Shown here: positions 26,431-36,591 of the stretch, piece by piece
Layout of the letters: each line of letters starts with the position of its first letter
How positions within the stretch are numbered: the first letter of the stretch is position 1
NCBI GenBank assembly: GCA_943788615.1
Contig: CALSQY010000001.1
Coordinates: 124,001 to 188,000, forward strand
DNA: 64,000 nucleotides
Direction of reading: 5' to 3'
Origin: UBA4465 sp002292365
Lineage (GTDB): Bacteria; Bacteroidota; Bacteroidia; Cytophagales; Cyclobacteriaceae
Position numbers and translations under genes: made by a program
Notes under the pieces: model-generated
The model's database searches: none
What the model was told of the DNA's origin: nothing
Seen by the model: the letters and a program-made list of their open reading frames with translations, nothing else

Positions 26431-28045
26431 AATCTAGAGGAAATTTAACTATAAAATTGGTCCCTTTTTTAAGCTCACTTTCCACCTCGATGCTTCCATG
26501 ATGGAGCGTGATGATCTCTTTGACATAAGCCAGGCCAAGTCCAAAACCTTTGATATTGTGCACATTACCACTGGCCACGCGATAGAATTTCTGAAAAATA
26601 TTTCTTTGGGCTTCTTTGCTCATACCCATCCCATGATCTTTGATGGAGCAGATGAGCTGACCTCTGATAACTTGTGTTCGTATCATGATGTTGGGGGCAT
26701 CATTTGAATATTTCAAAGCATTATCTAATAGATTGAGAAGGACACCCAAGAGATAAGCTTCATCCCCTTTTATTTTGAACTGGGAAGCATTTAATGCCAA
26801 TTTTAGATGTCCTAATTTACGTTCCATATGAATAGAAATTTTGTCTACTGCTTGTTGGATAATGGCATGAAGATCCACAGTGACTAAATTTAATTTCAAT
26901 TCGTTTTTATCGAGTTGTGCCATTTGTAAAACATCAGCTACTTGGCTCTCTAAGCGTTTATTTTCATCTGCAATGATGCCTAAATATTTCATTTTCATGG
27001 AAGTCTTCTGCGGAATTGTTGGATCAAGGAGGGCTTCGATGGCCAATCCGATAGTGGAAATGGGCGTTTTGAATTCATGGGTCATGTTGTTCATGAAATC
27101 GGTTTTCATTACTGAAATTTTTTTCTGCCGAACAATAGTAAAAACAGCATAGCCGAAGCAAATTAAAATAATGAGAATTAACAAAGCTGAACTAGATAGA
27201 GGGAACCAGATTTTACTCATAAGGTACTTCTCTTGACTCGGAAAATCAATGACCAATAAATTGGGCTCATTGGTGACATCATTGGGGAATAAATTGGTTT
27301 TGAAATGGCTTTGCAACAGCCGTTCATTTGAGTAATCTTTGCTGATTTCAATCAATCGACCGGAGCGTGGGTTGATGATGGCATAATCATAGGGTATATC
27401 AATACTCTTTTTCTTTAACTCCGCATTAAGAAGAGAATCCAGCTGATCAGGATCAAAACGATTGGTGAGCCCAATCTTAGGCAACATCATTTCCTCCAAA
27501 AGACCCATCATCATGTTAGATTTATTGGAGATTTTTTCCAAAATTTCCTTGAGATTTGAATTGAGAGTTTCAGTTCCGGACCCATCTTTAGGATAAGCAA
27601 ATTGAATATTGTTGATATTGGATTTGAACAGGTCGAAGAAGGCTTTGCCAATCTGATTGGATCTAAGGGGTGCACCTACCACTTCAAAAGAAAAGTTGAA
27701 ACTTCCTGTACTAGAAAGACTGTCATCAAACCGAATCTTTTTTTCTCCTTGAATGACCTGTCTTTGATTTAGGGGGGGAGTTACCTGAAATTGAAAAGGT
27801 TGAAATCCCCTTGATTGACCTTGAGGGGAGAAATTACTCATTTTCCGATTGACATAAAATAAGGCCTCTTGTTGTTCTAGCTTATTGGTTACATTTGACA
27901 AAGCTGTCATGACATCACGTTCAAAATGATCACGATTGCCAGTGATTACCGTGTCAATCCAATACCATTGAAAAGCAATGAGACCGGTTAGCGCAACGCT
28001 CATTAGGGTAATAATCCAACCTAACCTATTTTTACTCATGTACAA
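26402..28045 (-). CDS. Sensor histidine kinase, partner of the adjacent regulator
   Basis: 547 residues. Two membrane segments (LGWIITLMSVALTGLIAFQW near residue 15 and SSSALLILIILICFGYAVFT near 290) bracket a periplasmic sensor region of about 250 residues. Then come the H-box TDFMNNMTHEFKTPISTIGL, the N-box LLNLLDNALKYSNDA, and the G-boxes KDHGMGMS and GFGLGLAYVKEI. No HAMP domain is obvious. The signal sensed is not readable from the sequence. It is upstream of the response regulator on the same strand and tRNA-Val lies about 95 bases before its start. Confidence 0.95.
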   Translation of the reverse strand: MYMSKNRLGWIITLMSVALTGLIAFQWYWIDTVITGNRDHFERDVMTALSNVTNKLEQQEALFYVNRKMSNFSPQGQSRGFQPFQFQVTPPLNQRQVIQGEKKIRFDDSLSSTGSFNFSFEVVGAPLRSNQIGKAFFDLFKSNINNIQFAYPKDGSGTETLNSNLKEILEKISNKSNMMMGLLEEMMLPKIGLTNRFDPDQLDSLLNAELKKKSIDIPYDYAIINPRSGRLIEISKDYSNERLLQSHFKTNLFPNDVTNEPNLLVIDFPSQEKYLMSKIWFPLSSSALLILIILICFGYAVFTIVRQKKISVMKTDFMNNMTHEFKTPISTIGLAIEALLDPTIPQKTSMKMKYLGIIADENKRLESQVADVLQMAQLDKNELKLNLVTVDLHAIIQQAVDKISIHMERKLGHLKLALNASQFKIKGDEAYLLGVLLNLLDNALKYSNDAPNIMIRTQVIRGQLICSIKDHGMGMSKEAQRNIFQKFYRVASGNVHNIKGFGLGLAYVKEIITLHHGSIEVESELKKGTNFIVKFPLDYEQYKNISG

Positions 28046-28140
28046 AAGTAGGTAGATCTACACTTTGAGCGCAGTAGATTAACTGTTTTTAACAAAAAAA
28101 GGCGTACCAAGAAGGCTTAAAGGCACTATAGACCAAAATG

Positions 28141-28215
28141 TGGGAAGTACTGGATTCGAACCAGCGACCCCCGCCCTGTCAAGGCGGTGCTCTAAACCAA
28201 CTGAGCTAACTTCCC
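28141..28215 (-). tRNA. tRNA-Val (GAC)
   Basis: Read on the minus strand: acceptor GGGAAGT pairs fully with ACTTCCC, D-arm GCTC/GAGC, anticodon stem CCGCC/GGCGG with loop TTGACAG (anticodon GAC, valine GTC codons), T-arm CTGGT/ACCAG. Discriminator A at 28141. CCA is not encoded. A tRNA-Asp would need GTC, so this is valine. Confidence 0.92.
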
Positions 28216-28484
28216 ATTTTTTAAAAAATAAGCTAGACTTCTCTTTTAAAATCAATTGTCAAACTTAAATAACCGACCGTTAACATCGTAAGAAATTTAA
28301 ATGATTATTAACATATAATTTTTCTTTATGATCGGAAGATACTTTTTAGATAGGTCTAAAGAACTTGACGGCTGTGAGGATATAGAAATGGAGGTCTGAT
28401 TCAAGAGGTTTCTCCCATGAACAAGAGGGTTTCTTTCTTTGTATAAAGGAGTTAGTCATATTTTTTATTTACTTTATAATCATA

Positions 28485-29351
28485 TTGATATTCTATCTTA
28501 TAGTGCCCTTATATTTTCAATATTATCAACCTGCGCTGCTTCGAGACCTCCATTCGTGTTTTACACGGACGTTTGCCCAAGCCAACGCTCCCTTACGGTT
28601 GTCTTATGAGGAATTTTCTATCAGAATGTTAGAAAAATTAGGGCTGGATGGGGATATTAGTGGCGTGATGTTTGAAGATAAAGCGCTTATTGGTTTTGTA
28701 TTACAGAGCCGGGCCCATTTTCAAGGATTAGATACCGTTTATAATGGAGGCACCGGTGTCATAGCAGTGCATCGGGGAAAAGGAATCATTCAGAAAATAT
28801 ATAAAAATTTACTGCCCTATTTGAGGGAAAGTGGCGCGGACAGAGTCTTACTGGAAGTCATCACGACCAACGCGCACGCATTGAAATTATATGAAACTAT
28901 GGGATTTAAAAAAAAACAACTGCTGCATTGCTTTAAGGGGTCTGTTGTTGCGGATATGGGATTGAATCATCTTGTTTTTCGGGAATCGCAGGATTTTCAA
29001 TTGAATCGATTTAATACATTTGTTGACTTTTCTCCCTCTTTTATAGATGCCAACGAACGTTTAAATGCCAACTGGAAATACGAAAAATTAATAGAAGGTT
29101 ATCAGGGGGACACGTTAATAGGCTATATCATTTTTCAAAAACATTTGGGGAGGATATCACAGTTAGGGGTTCGAAAGGATCACCGAAGACAAGGCGTGGG
29201 AACCGGTTTGCTACAATATGCTCAGCAGGAATGTCAAAGAAACCTGACCCTGATGAATATCCCCCATAAAGCAAAGGGTATGTTCAATTTTTTAATAAAT
29301 ACAGGATTGGTCAATAATGTGGATCAATATGAGATGGAGATGAGGTTATGA
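28485..29351 (+). CDS. Double-GNAT N-acetyltransferase
   Basis: About 288 residues with two GNAT domains. The first has AVHRGKGIIQKIYKNLLPYL and VLLEVITTNAHALKLYETMG followed by FKKK; the second has GRISQLGVRKDHRRQGVGTG followed by LLQYAQQEC. The Q/RxxGxG acetyl-CoA motif is clear in both. The substrate is unknown. The start is uncertain: the frame is open far upstream without ATG, and TTG at 28485 or GTG at 28503 are the candidates. Its stop overlaps the murF-alr start (ATGA), so it is translationally coupled to it. Confidence 0.85.
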   Translation: MIFYLIVPLYFQYYQPALLRDLHSCFTRTFAQANAPLRLSYEEFSIRMLEKLGLDGDISGVMFEDKALIGFVLQSRAHFQGLDTVYNGGTGVIAVHRGKGIIQKIYKNLLPYLRESGADRVLLEVITTNAHALKLYETMGFKKKQLLHCFKGSVVADMGLNHLVFRESQDFQLNRFNTFVDFSPSFIDANERLNANWKYEKLIEGYQGDTLIGYIIFQKHLGRISQLGVRKDHRRQGVGTGLLQYAQQECQRNLTLMNIPHKAKGMFNFLINTGLVNNVDQYEMEMRL

Positions 29352-31762
29352 AGATGACGTGGTCACAGCTAGTTAATGAAGTCGAAGGGACAGAACTCTG
29401 TCATCATTCAGAAGTAGTAATTACCCGGTTGGCTTATGACTCGCGATTGATTTCCCTATGGGAAGGGTTGCTTTTTATAGCTCTGAAAAGTGCACGAGCG
29501 GATGGGCATGATTTTATTCCTGAGCTTTATGCCAGAGGAGTGCGTTGTTTTGTGGTTGAAAGGGCCATTGATGTTAATCTTTACCCGAAAGCCAATATCT
29601 TTTTAACTACCTCTAGCAGGGCATGCTTACAAGATTTGGGAAGATGCGCGGTCGCACATCACCCCATCCCGCTGATTGCCATTACTGGGAGCAATGCCAA
29701 GACCTTGGTGAAAGAATGGTTGGCTACGCTCCTTTCAGAAAAGTTTGTGGTGGCCAAAAGTCCCCAGAGCTTTAATTCTCAAATTGGGGTCCCTCTTTCG
29801 GTATGGGATCTCTCAGCGCATCATCAGATAGGCATTTTTGAAGCAGGAATCTCTCAACAAGGAGAAATGGAGCACTTGGAAAAAATTCTTCAACCGAGCA
29901 TAGGAATCTTCACCAACATTGGAGAAGCTCATGATCAAGGTTTTAAAGACTTAGGAAATAAAATTAATGAAAAAGCAAAATTGTTTGTAGGGACTCAGCA
30001 AATCATTTGTCGGCGAGATCATGGTGATGTTTTTGATTATTTGAAAGGGTTGTATCCCAATAGGATATTTGATTGGTCAACAACCGACCCGCAAGCATGC
30101 TTTTATTATACCCTTTCCAAAAGCAGTGTATCCCTTCAATTCGAAGGAGTTTGGTATGTCTTTCAATTTCCTTTTTCTTTTGAAATTTGGATAGAGAATG
30201 CCCTGCATGCCCTCACAGCAGCCTTACTTTGTGGATTAGACCAAGCGACCCTTCAACAGGGTTTGGATAAACTTAAACCCTTGGAAATGAGGTTGGAAAT
30301 TAAAAAGGGGATCGATAATTGTTATTTGATTGATGATACTTATAACAACGATTTTCAAGGCCTTAAGGTGGCCCTTGATTTCCTAAAACAACAAAAGCAG
30401 CGGCAAAATAAAACAGTTATTTTAACAGATATCCAACAATCTGGGTTAAACGATGCCCACCTTTATAAAAAGGTGAATGAACTATTGGTCAATCATCAGA
30501 TCAATCGATTGTTTACCATTGGTAAACAAATTGCGGTATCTCAAAATCAATTTGAGATACCCGTTATTTCTTATCTCACGGTAGCAGATTTTTTATCAAA
30601 TCAACCTGATTTTCAGGATGAGATGATTTTAGTTAAAGGGGCAAGAAAGTTTACATTAGAACGAATTATTCATCGACTGGAAGCCAAAAAACATCGAACC
30701 CAACTTGAAATCCGACTGGAAGGAATTGTTCAAAACTTAAATCAATACAAGCAACGCCTGTCCGAAAAGACAAAAATAATGGTCATGGTGAAAGCTTTTG
30801 GCTATGGAGGAGGAGATCTCGAAATAGCCAATGTATTGCAATTTCATCATATTGATTATTTAGGCGTGGCTTATTTAGATGAAGCCATAGCACTCAGAAA
30901 AAATGGAATTGATACCCCAATTATGGTGATGAATCCAGATTTAAACCAATTGGAGATTTTTTGTGATTATCAGTTGGAACCTGAAATTTACAATTTAGCT
31001 GGCCTAAAGCAGGTAATGACCTTAGCCTCGAAGCCTAAAATTCATTTAAAAATAGATACGGGCATGCATCGCTTGGGGTTTGATCCTAGTGAGGTGAATA
31101 AAATCAAGAGTTTGCTTTCGGAGGGCGATGTAGAGGTGGCAGGGATTTTTACTCATTTCTCTATGGCTGACTTGCCCTCGGAAGATGATTTTACCCACAA
31201 TCAGGCCCACATTTTTGAGCAAACCTATCTCAAGCTAACCATGGACTTATCTTATCAGCCGCTTAAATATGCTTGCAATTCTTCGGCCATAGTTAGATTT
31301 TCTGAATACCAATTTGATATGGTCCGATTGGGTATCGGTCTCTATGGGTTTGATCCCTCAGGGTCCATGAACCTATCTCCAGTAAGTATTTTGAAGACGC
31401 GGATTTCTCAAATAAAAACAGTTAAAAAGGGGGAGTATATCGGTTATGGTACAACTGGACGTGCCGATCGTGATACTGCGATAGCCATCGTTCCCATTGG
31501 CTATGCCGATGGCTATGCAAGAGTTTTCGGTAATGGGAGGGGCTTTATGGGTCTCCACGACAATCAGGTGCCAACGATCGGTAACGTCTGTATGGACATG
31601 ACCATGCTCGATGTCACAGGTATCAGCTGCCTTGAAGGGAATACGGTGGTCGTTTTTGGGGAAAATCCAACGATTGAAGATTTGGCCGAATGGGCACAAA
31701 CCATTCCTTATGAGATTCTGACCAGCGTAAGTCAACGGGTAAGTAGAATTTTTATTGGATGA
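29348..31762 (+). CDS. murF-alr: Fused UDP-MurNAc-tripeptide--D-Ala-D-Ala ligase / alanine racemase
   Basis: 804 residues, the Bacteroidota fusion of two cell-wall steps. MurF half (about 1-440): YDSRLISLWEGLLFIALKS, ATP loop ITGSNAKTLVKEWLATLL, NIGEAHDQGF and LIDDTYNNDFQGLKVALDF. The usual TGSNGKT has Ala in place of Gly here. Racemase half: PLP lysine in IMVMVKAFGYGGGDLEIANV, then KIDTGMHRLGFDP, IFTHFSMADLP, the catalytic Tyr in KKGEYIGYGTTGRADRDTAI and NVCMDMTMLDVTG. One protein thus makes D-Ala and adds the dipeptide to the precursor. Confidence 0.95.
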   Translation: MKMTWSQLVNEVEGTELCHHSEVVITRLAYDSRLISLWEGLLFIALKSARADGHDFIPELYARGVRCFVVERAIDVNLYPKANIFLTTSSRACLQDLGRCAVAHHPIPLIAITGSNAKTLVKEWLATLLSEKFVVAKSPQSFNSQIGVPLSVWDLSAHHQIGIFEAGISQQGEMEHLEKILQPSIGIFTNIGEAHDQGFKDLGNKINEKAKLFVGTQQIICRRDHGDVFDYLKGLYPNRIFDWSTTDPQACFYYTLSKSSVSLQFEGVWYVFQFPFSFEIWIENALHALTAALLCGLDQATLQQGLDKLKPLEMRLEIKKGIDNCYLIDDTYNNDFQGLKVALDFLKQQKQRQNKTVILTDIQQSGLNDAHLYKKVNELLVNHQINRLFTIGKQIAVSQNQFEIPVISYLTVADFLSNQPDFQDEMILVKGARKFTLERIIHRLEAKKHRTQLEIRLEGIVQNLNQYKQRLSEKTKIMVMVKAFGYGGGDLEIANVLQFHHIDYLGVAYLDEAIALRKNGIDTPIMVMNPDLNQLEIFCDYQLEPEIYNLAGLKQVMTLASKPKIHLKIDTGMHRLGFDPSEVNKIKSLLSEGDVEVAGIFTHFSMADLPSEDDFTHNQAHIFEQTYLKLTMDLSYQPLKYACNSSAIVRFSEYQFDMVRLGIGLYGFDPSGSMNLSPVSILKTRISQIKTVKKGEYIGYGTTGRADRDTAIAIVPIGYADGYARVFGNGRGFMGLHDNQVPTIGNVCMDMTMLDVTGISCLEGNTVVVFGENPTIEDLAEWAQTIPYEILTSVSQRVSRIFIG

Positions 31763-31841
31763 GTAATTATTTGACCGTTAATAAAGTTAGTGATTAAATC
31801 AGATGCTTTTTTTGACTATATTATCCTTTAATCTCAAAAAT

Positions 31842-33584
31842 ATGGTCAAGAAATCAATTAATTCTTGCATTATTTTCTCTCTTTTGTTCTTTTCATGTCA
31901 AAATAAAAAGAGCCCTAGGAAAGAAGCAGAAAATCCTCAATTTGCCCAATCTAAACAAGGCATGGTGGTGGCCGCACAACCACTAGCAACAGTAGTCGGC
32001 AATAAAATATTAGCATTGGGAGGGAATGCTGCGGATGCTGCGGTGGCTACAGGCTTTGCTTTGGCAGTGGTTGAGCCTACGATGAATGGCATTGGAGGGA
32101 GGAGCCAAATATTAGTTCGAAAAACGGATGGCTCTTTTCAATCTTATAATGCCATGACCGAAATACCTGCTAGTTATAGGATACCTGATTCAGTAGTATC
32201 TTCTGGTCATGGTACAATTGCTATTCCAGGGGTGGTTGCGGGTTTAGTGAAATTGCATGAGGATCACGGATCATTGCCTTTGGAAACAGTCATGCAGGGG
32301 GCCATTGAATTGGCAATCAAAGGGTTTGAAATTTTACCAGGAGAGGCGGCGCGACATAAAATGGCCTATGAAAATATACGGGGAAATGTCGGTTTAAGTG
32401 CACAAATGCTCAAGGGGGATTCTATGCTATATCAAGCAGGAGAGCGATTGATTCAGGCCGACTTGTCACAGACCCTTACGCGGATTGCCCAAAGTGGCGG
32501 CCGCGATTTTTATGAAGGGGAAACGGCTCTTCGCATTGCCGAAGACATGGCAGGTAATGGGGGATTTGTTTCGATGGAAGATTTGGCGCAATACAAGGTG
32601 TTGGATGGACGTATGGTGACTACCCAATACCGTGGGTATGACATTCACTCCATTGCGGCCCCAGCAGGAGGTGGCTTGGTGATCAAGGCATTGAATCTTT
32701 TGGAACCCTTTGAATTATCCCTTATGAATTCTGCTGAATGGGCCTTGGTCATCAATCAAGCCTTAGCTCTTGCTGCGAACAGCAGACATGAAGACTACTA
32801 TGAATTAGATTTACTGTCCGTACAAGACAAAGAATGGGCAGAAAAAGCGTCTGAAAACTTCATCGTTCCTGAATGGGCTGCTGCTGAGGCATCCCTTTAC
32901 TATCAAGAGGCACAAAACCTTCGCGTAACCAATGTCGATTGGTCAGGAGATACTTGGGGAGAGGACAGTCATCATACCACGCATTTTACTACGGCGGATT
33001 GTCAGGGCATGGTGGTTTCAATTACCCAAACTCTAGGCCCACTTTTTGGTTCTAAGGTGATGACGCCTGGATTGGGCTTTGTTTATGCATCCACGATGGG
33101 AGCATATTTATCAGGAACGGATCAAGCGCCAGGTTCACGGCCAAGAACAACAATTGCACCGACCATTGTCACGAAGGATAGGAAAACGGTCATGGTACTG
33201 GGTGCGGCTGGAGGATTAAGAATTTTGTCAGGAATTGTACAAACAATCTCTCGATTTATTGATCAAGGAATGTCTTTACAAGCCGCAGTTATGGCACCAA
33301 GAGTACATCCCATGTCTACCTTTGATTCACTATCTCACAATTATGTAGGCAGAGGGCTTCAAATCAATGCCGAATTTACGCCCAATAATGGTTGGGCTGC
33401 AGCAGATTCATTGCTATGGTTGGATGCTGGGTTTGAGGTGACCCCCCTCGAGCGTTATGGCGCTTTTGCCCGAGTTCATGCTTTGCGCTATGACGAGATG
33501 ACTCAGCTTTGGACCGGGGTCGCTGATGCAGATTGGGAAGGCACAGCAAAAGGTCCTGTCGAAAGTATTTGTATGACTCAATAG
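31842..33584 (+). CDS. ggt: Gamma-glutamyltransferase, lipoprotein
   Basis: 580 residues from the ATG at 31842, chosen because SLLFFSC gives a lipoprotein signal. Family: autoprocessing Ntn hydrolase cutting gamma-glutamyl bonds of glutathione. Seen: MVVAAQPLATVVGNKILALG, NAADAAVATGFALAVVEPTM, the cleavage Thr in DSHHTTHFTTADCQGMVVSI, and SRPRTTIAPTIVTKDRKTVM. The Ser pair that binds substrate in E. coli GGT is Thr-Thr here, and the GIGGGGF motif reads GIGGRSQ. Hence it may act on another peptide or have a modified specificity. It follows murF-alr on the same strand. Confidence 0.9.
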   Translation: MVKKSINSCIIFSLLFFSCQNKKSPRKEAENPQFAQSKQGMVVAAQPLATVVGNKILALGGNAADAAVATGFALAVVEPTMNGIGGRSQILVRKTDGSFQSYNAMTEIPASYRIPDSVVSSGHGTIAIPGVVAGLVKLHEDHGSLPLETVMQGAIELAIKGFEILPGEAARHKMAYENIRGNVGLSAQMLKGDSMLYQAGERLIQADLSQTLTRIAQSGGRDFYEGETALRIAEDMAGNGGFVSMEDLAQYKVLDGRMVTTQYRGYDIHSIAAPAGGGLVIKALNLLEPFELSLMNSAEWALVINQALALAANSRHEDYYELDLLSVQDKEWAEKASENFIVPEWAAAEASLYYQEAQNLRVTNVDWSGDTWGEDSHHTTHFTTADCQGMVVSITQTLGPLFGSKVMTPGLGFVYASTMGAYLSGTDQAPGSRPRTTIAPTIVTKDRKTVMVLGAAGGLRILSGIVQTISRFIDQGMSLQAAVMAPRVHPMSTFDSLSHNYVGRGLQINAEFTPNNGWAAADSLLWLDAGFEVTPLERYGAFARVHALRYDEMTQLWTGVADADWEGTAKGPVESICMTQ

Positions 33585-33608
33585 TTATTATTAATTAACA
33601 AATGACCC

Positions 33609-34976
33609 ATGAAGGAACAAGAAGCCGTTACTTTGATTGAAAAAGCAAATGCTTGGTTGAAGGCATCTATTAGTATCAGATTATTGACCATTGGATTGCT
33701 TATTTTGTTGTTGCTCATTCCTGTTTCAATGGTGCAGGATTTAATCAAGGAGCGCCATGAACGTCAAGAGGAAGCCATAAAAGAGGTCAGCAACAAGTGG
33801 GGGAGTGCGCAAACCCTTCTAGGATTGGTACTGACGGTGCCTTACACCACTTTTTCCAAAGTCTACAACAACGATGGCGAAATGATCAAATGGGTTGAAT
33901 CCAGATCGTATGCCCATTTTTTACCCGATCAATTAAACATTGATGGTGAAATATTGCCTGAAATGAGGTATCGAGGGATTTACGAGGTAACCGTTTATCG
34001 TTCCAAAATGAAAATTTCAGGGATATTTTCACCTCCAAACTTTGGGGATTGGAAAATACCGGTAGAGGATATCCTCTGGGAGGAGGCCTCTGTTGCTTTT
34101 GGATTGTCTGATTTGAGGGGCATACAAGAGGAAGTAACCCTACATTGGGAAAATGATATTTATCGTTTTAAGCCAGGGATTGAATCAGATGAGGTAATTC
34201 AAAAGGGAATCAGTACTCGAATTCTTATATCCCCTAGTTCAAATGGACCATGGAACTTTTCACTTGACCTCAGCATTAATGGCAGCACAAGCTTGAGCAT
34301 GGTACCCTTAGGAAAATCAACCCGTGTCAAATTAAATTCATCATGGCCAAGTCCAAGTTTTGATGGTGCGTTCTTGCCAGATTACCGAACGATTGGTCAG
34401 GAGGGTTTTCATGCAGCATGGGAGGTCTTAAACTTAAATCGATCATATCCACAAAGTTTTAGAGGAACGGTTCAAGGCATTTATGAATCTGCTTTTGGTG
34501 TCAACTTATGGGTGCCGGCCGATGACTACCAGCAGACCATGCGGGCAGCAAAATATGCCTCTTTGTTTATCGCCCTGACTTTTTTACTATTCTTTTTTGT
34601 TCAATTACTCAATGGATTGCGTATTCATCCTGTGCAATATGTGATCGTAGGCTTGGCCCTCTGTGTTTTTTATACCCTTTTGATTGCCTTGAGTGAGCAC
34701 CTCTCATTTGGCCTCAGTTATTTGATGGGCAGTGTAATCATCATTTTGATGATTACTTTATTTGCCCATAGTTTTTCAAAAAAAAGGAAATTGACTCAAG
34801 TCATTGGAGGGATTTTAATCTTGCTTTACGCATTTATTTATTTAATTATTCAAATTGAAGACTATGCACTCCTTGTGGGAAGTTTAGGATTGTTATCTGT
34901 TTTGGCCATCACCATGTACCTCTCTAGAAAAATTGACTGGCATGCCTATCCTACTAAATCTCCACCCAAAGAGTAG
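33609..34976 (+). CDS. creD: CreD family inner-membrane protein
   Basis: 455 residues. One N-terminal membrane helix (IRLLTIGLLILLLLIPVSMV), a large extracytoplasmic region with DLIKERHERQEEAIKEVSNK then WGSAQTL, FSLDLSINGSTSLSMVPLGK and FDGAFLPDYRTI, and five or so helices at the C-terminus starting KYASLFIALTFLLFFFVQLL. HPVQYVIVGLALCVFYTLLI is a family hallmark. In E. coli CreD is induced by CreBC and linked to colicin tolerance and envelope stress. No creBC-like genes are next to it. Follows ggt by 24 bases. Confidence 0.93.
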   Translation: MKEQEAVTLIEKANAWLKASISIRLLTIGLLILLLLIPVSMVQDLIKERHERQEEAIKEVSNKWGSAQTLLGLVLTVPYTTFSKVYNNDGEMIKWVESRSYAHFLPDQLNIDGEILPEMRYRGIYEVTVYRSKMKISGIFSPPNFGDWKIPVEDILWEEASVAFGLSDLRGIQEEVTLHWENDIYRFKPGIESDEVIQKGISTRILISPSSNGPWNFSLDLSINGSTSLSMVPLGKSTRVKLNSSWPSPSFDGAFLPDYRTIGQEGFHAAWEVLNLNRSYPQSFRGTVQGIYESAFGVNLWVPADDYQQTMRAAKYASLFIALTFLLFFFVQLLNGLRIHPVQYVIVGLALCVFYTLLIALSEHLSFGLSYLMGSVIIILMITLFAHSFSKKRKLTQVIGGILILLYAFIYLIIQIEDYALLVGSLGLLSVLAITMYLSRKIDWHAYPTKSPPKE

Positions 34977-35454
34977 TATCTGAATAGCAGAGTTTATAAA
35001 TTCATCTTGTGGGGGCGGGGTCCGGCATAACTCCCTTAGTCACAGAAAAATTAAATCAATATTTATTCTCAATGAATATTATTCGATGAGCCCCTCTTTT
35101 GTAACTACAATTTAACCTGTCTTTTGAATGATGAAATGAATACTTCATCCTCTACCAGAAGTCGCCACATTAAAAATCTCATGTTTGGAAAATCAATAAT
35201 AGATTTCAGTGCCAAAATAATCAATACTACGTGTATTAAAAAATAAGGTCATTTGAATATCAAATGCAGAAGGGTCAAAAGCGCAGCCATCACCAATCTC
35301 TTTGAGGCATCCTTTTATGTTTACTCATAATCCCATGCCATATTTGAGTAATGCGCTCACTTCAGAAAATTTAGAGAGGGTTGAAGTCACTTGTTTTTAT
35401 GGAAAAAAGGGATGAAATCAAGAAGCCTTTAAAATGGGCCTCAGGATTGATTTT
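34977..35454. other. Gene-free stretch with a possible coding remnant
   Basis: 478 bases between creD and the convergent esterase gene. On the minus strand, 35312-35193 reads GCLKEIGDGCAFDPSAFDIQ and continues to FGTEIYY before a stop. This is protein-like but has no start and is cut upstream by stops, so it may be the end of a decayed gene. No family is recognised. Nothing else stands out. Confidence 0.3.
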
Positions 35455-36480
35455 TTATAATTTAGTCCATGATAATAGCCAATTTACGGCACTAGAATCA
35501 CTGTAAATAGCGTCCCAGCCCCAATGACCCACGTTTTGTTCTGTACGGAATTTGATGTTTGCACCGTAAGAATGCAGCGTGTCAGCCATTTTTTTCGCTA
35601 AGTCATACGAGGAAATCTGATCGATATCCCCATGGCTCATCCATATAGGAATATCTTTAATTTTTTCAGCCAGTGGAAGATAATTAAAGGGGCCGTGATG
35701 GGGAGATAAAGGCATCAGGGCAGCAAAGATATCAGGCTCTTGGGCAGCCACTATAAATGTCCCTCGGCCTCCCATACTTAGGCCCGTAAGATAGATTCTG
35801 CTCACATCAATATTTACGTTGTCTTTTATGTTTTCAATGATGTCAAGGATCTTCTTGGGATCCCAATCAACTTCTAATCGAATAGGGGCGACAAATACAT
35901 AAGGATCCTCTTCTGACTTGTAAAAGATCTTTCTGGTATGGTCTCTCGAAATAAAATGTTCAGGTTTTGCGGTAACGCTCCCGTGAAGGTAAATAATGAG
36001 AGGGTATTTTTTGGAGTGCGAGTATTTTTTCGGTAACTCAACAACAAAAGAATACCCACATCTCCATCTCAAATGGTCATCAATAAATGCTTCAAAATTA
36101 TGAGTAGGTTGTTCATAATGTTCTCCCCAAAAGGGCTTTTTACTCCAAGGATCTAATCCAGGTTTCATCCACCAAGATTTAATCCTTCCTTCTCGCCACC
36201 ACTGATTAAAACCTTCGGGGATGTCTTCATCTCGGTAATATAACCTTTGAGTTGTAACGGTGCTGGGATATTCAAGAGCGGTAAGTGAATTGATTTTAAG
36301 CAGGTCGCCCCCATTGAAATGAGGCCAGCTGATAAGTCCATCACTTGAGTAGATTTCCGAAGCCTCTTTGAGGCATGGAGGAGATTTACTTTTATTCGTT
36401 ATTATATCATATTGGCTAAATGTTTTGAAAGAATAACTTAGGAGAACTATTAAAAAAAGACACTGACTGATGAAGTTCAT
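35455..36480 (-). CDS. Exported alpha/beta-hydrolase (feruloyl esterase/PHB depolymerase-like)
   Basis: 341 residues with a signal peptide (MNFISQCLFLIVLLSYSFKT then FSQ). The hydrolase fold begins YPLIIYLHGSVTA. The catalytic serine is in YLTGLSMGGRGTFI, the acid in WMSHGDIDQ and the histidine in NVGHWGWDA. The N-terminal about 120 residues, with many tryptophans (FNQWWREGRIKSWWMKPGLD), form an extra domain that I do not recognise. The type often cleaves esters in polysaccharides or plastics-like polyesters; the substrate is open. It is divergent from alkB. Confidence 0.82.
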   Translation of the reverse strand: MNFISQCLFLIVLLSYSFKTFSQYDIITNKSKSPPCLKEASEIYSSDGLISWPHFNGGDLLKINSLTALEYPSTVTTQRLYYRDEDIPEGFNQWWREGRIKSWWMKPGLDPWSKKPFWGEHYEQPTHNFEAFIDDHLRWRCGYSFVVELPKKYSHSKKYPLIIYLHGSVTAKPEHFISRDHTRKIFYKSEEDPYVFVAPIRLEVDWDPKKILDIIENIKDNVNIDVSRIYLTGLSMGGRGTFIVAAQEPDIFAALMPLSPHHGPFNYLPLAEKIKDIPIWMSHGDIDQISSYDLAKKMADTLHSYGANIKFRTEQNVGHWGWDAIYSDSSAVNWLLSWTKL

Positions 36481-36591
36481 TTGTCTTTAAAAATAATTTA
36501 TTCCCATTATTTATAAAAATTAATGTGATTTTTATACTGTAAATTTTAAATGATACCTGTTTTTTAGCCTATCTAAAGATGTTCAAGATTT

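Noticed and set aside
28082..28216. tRNA-Asp
   Set aside because: The anticodon loop TTGACAG gives GAC, which reads valine codons; tRNA-Asp would have GTC.
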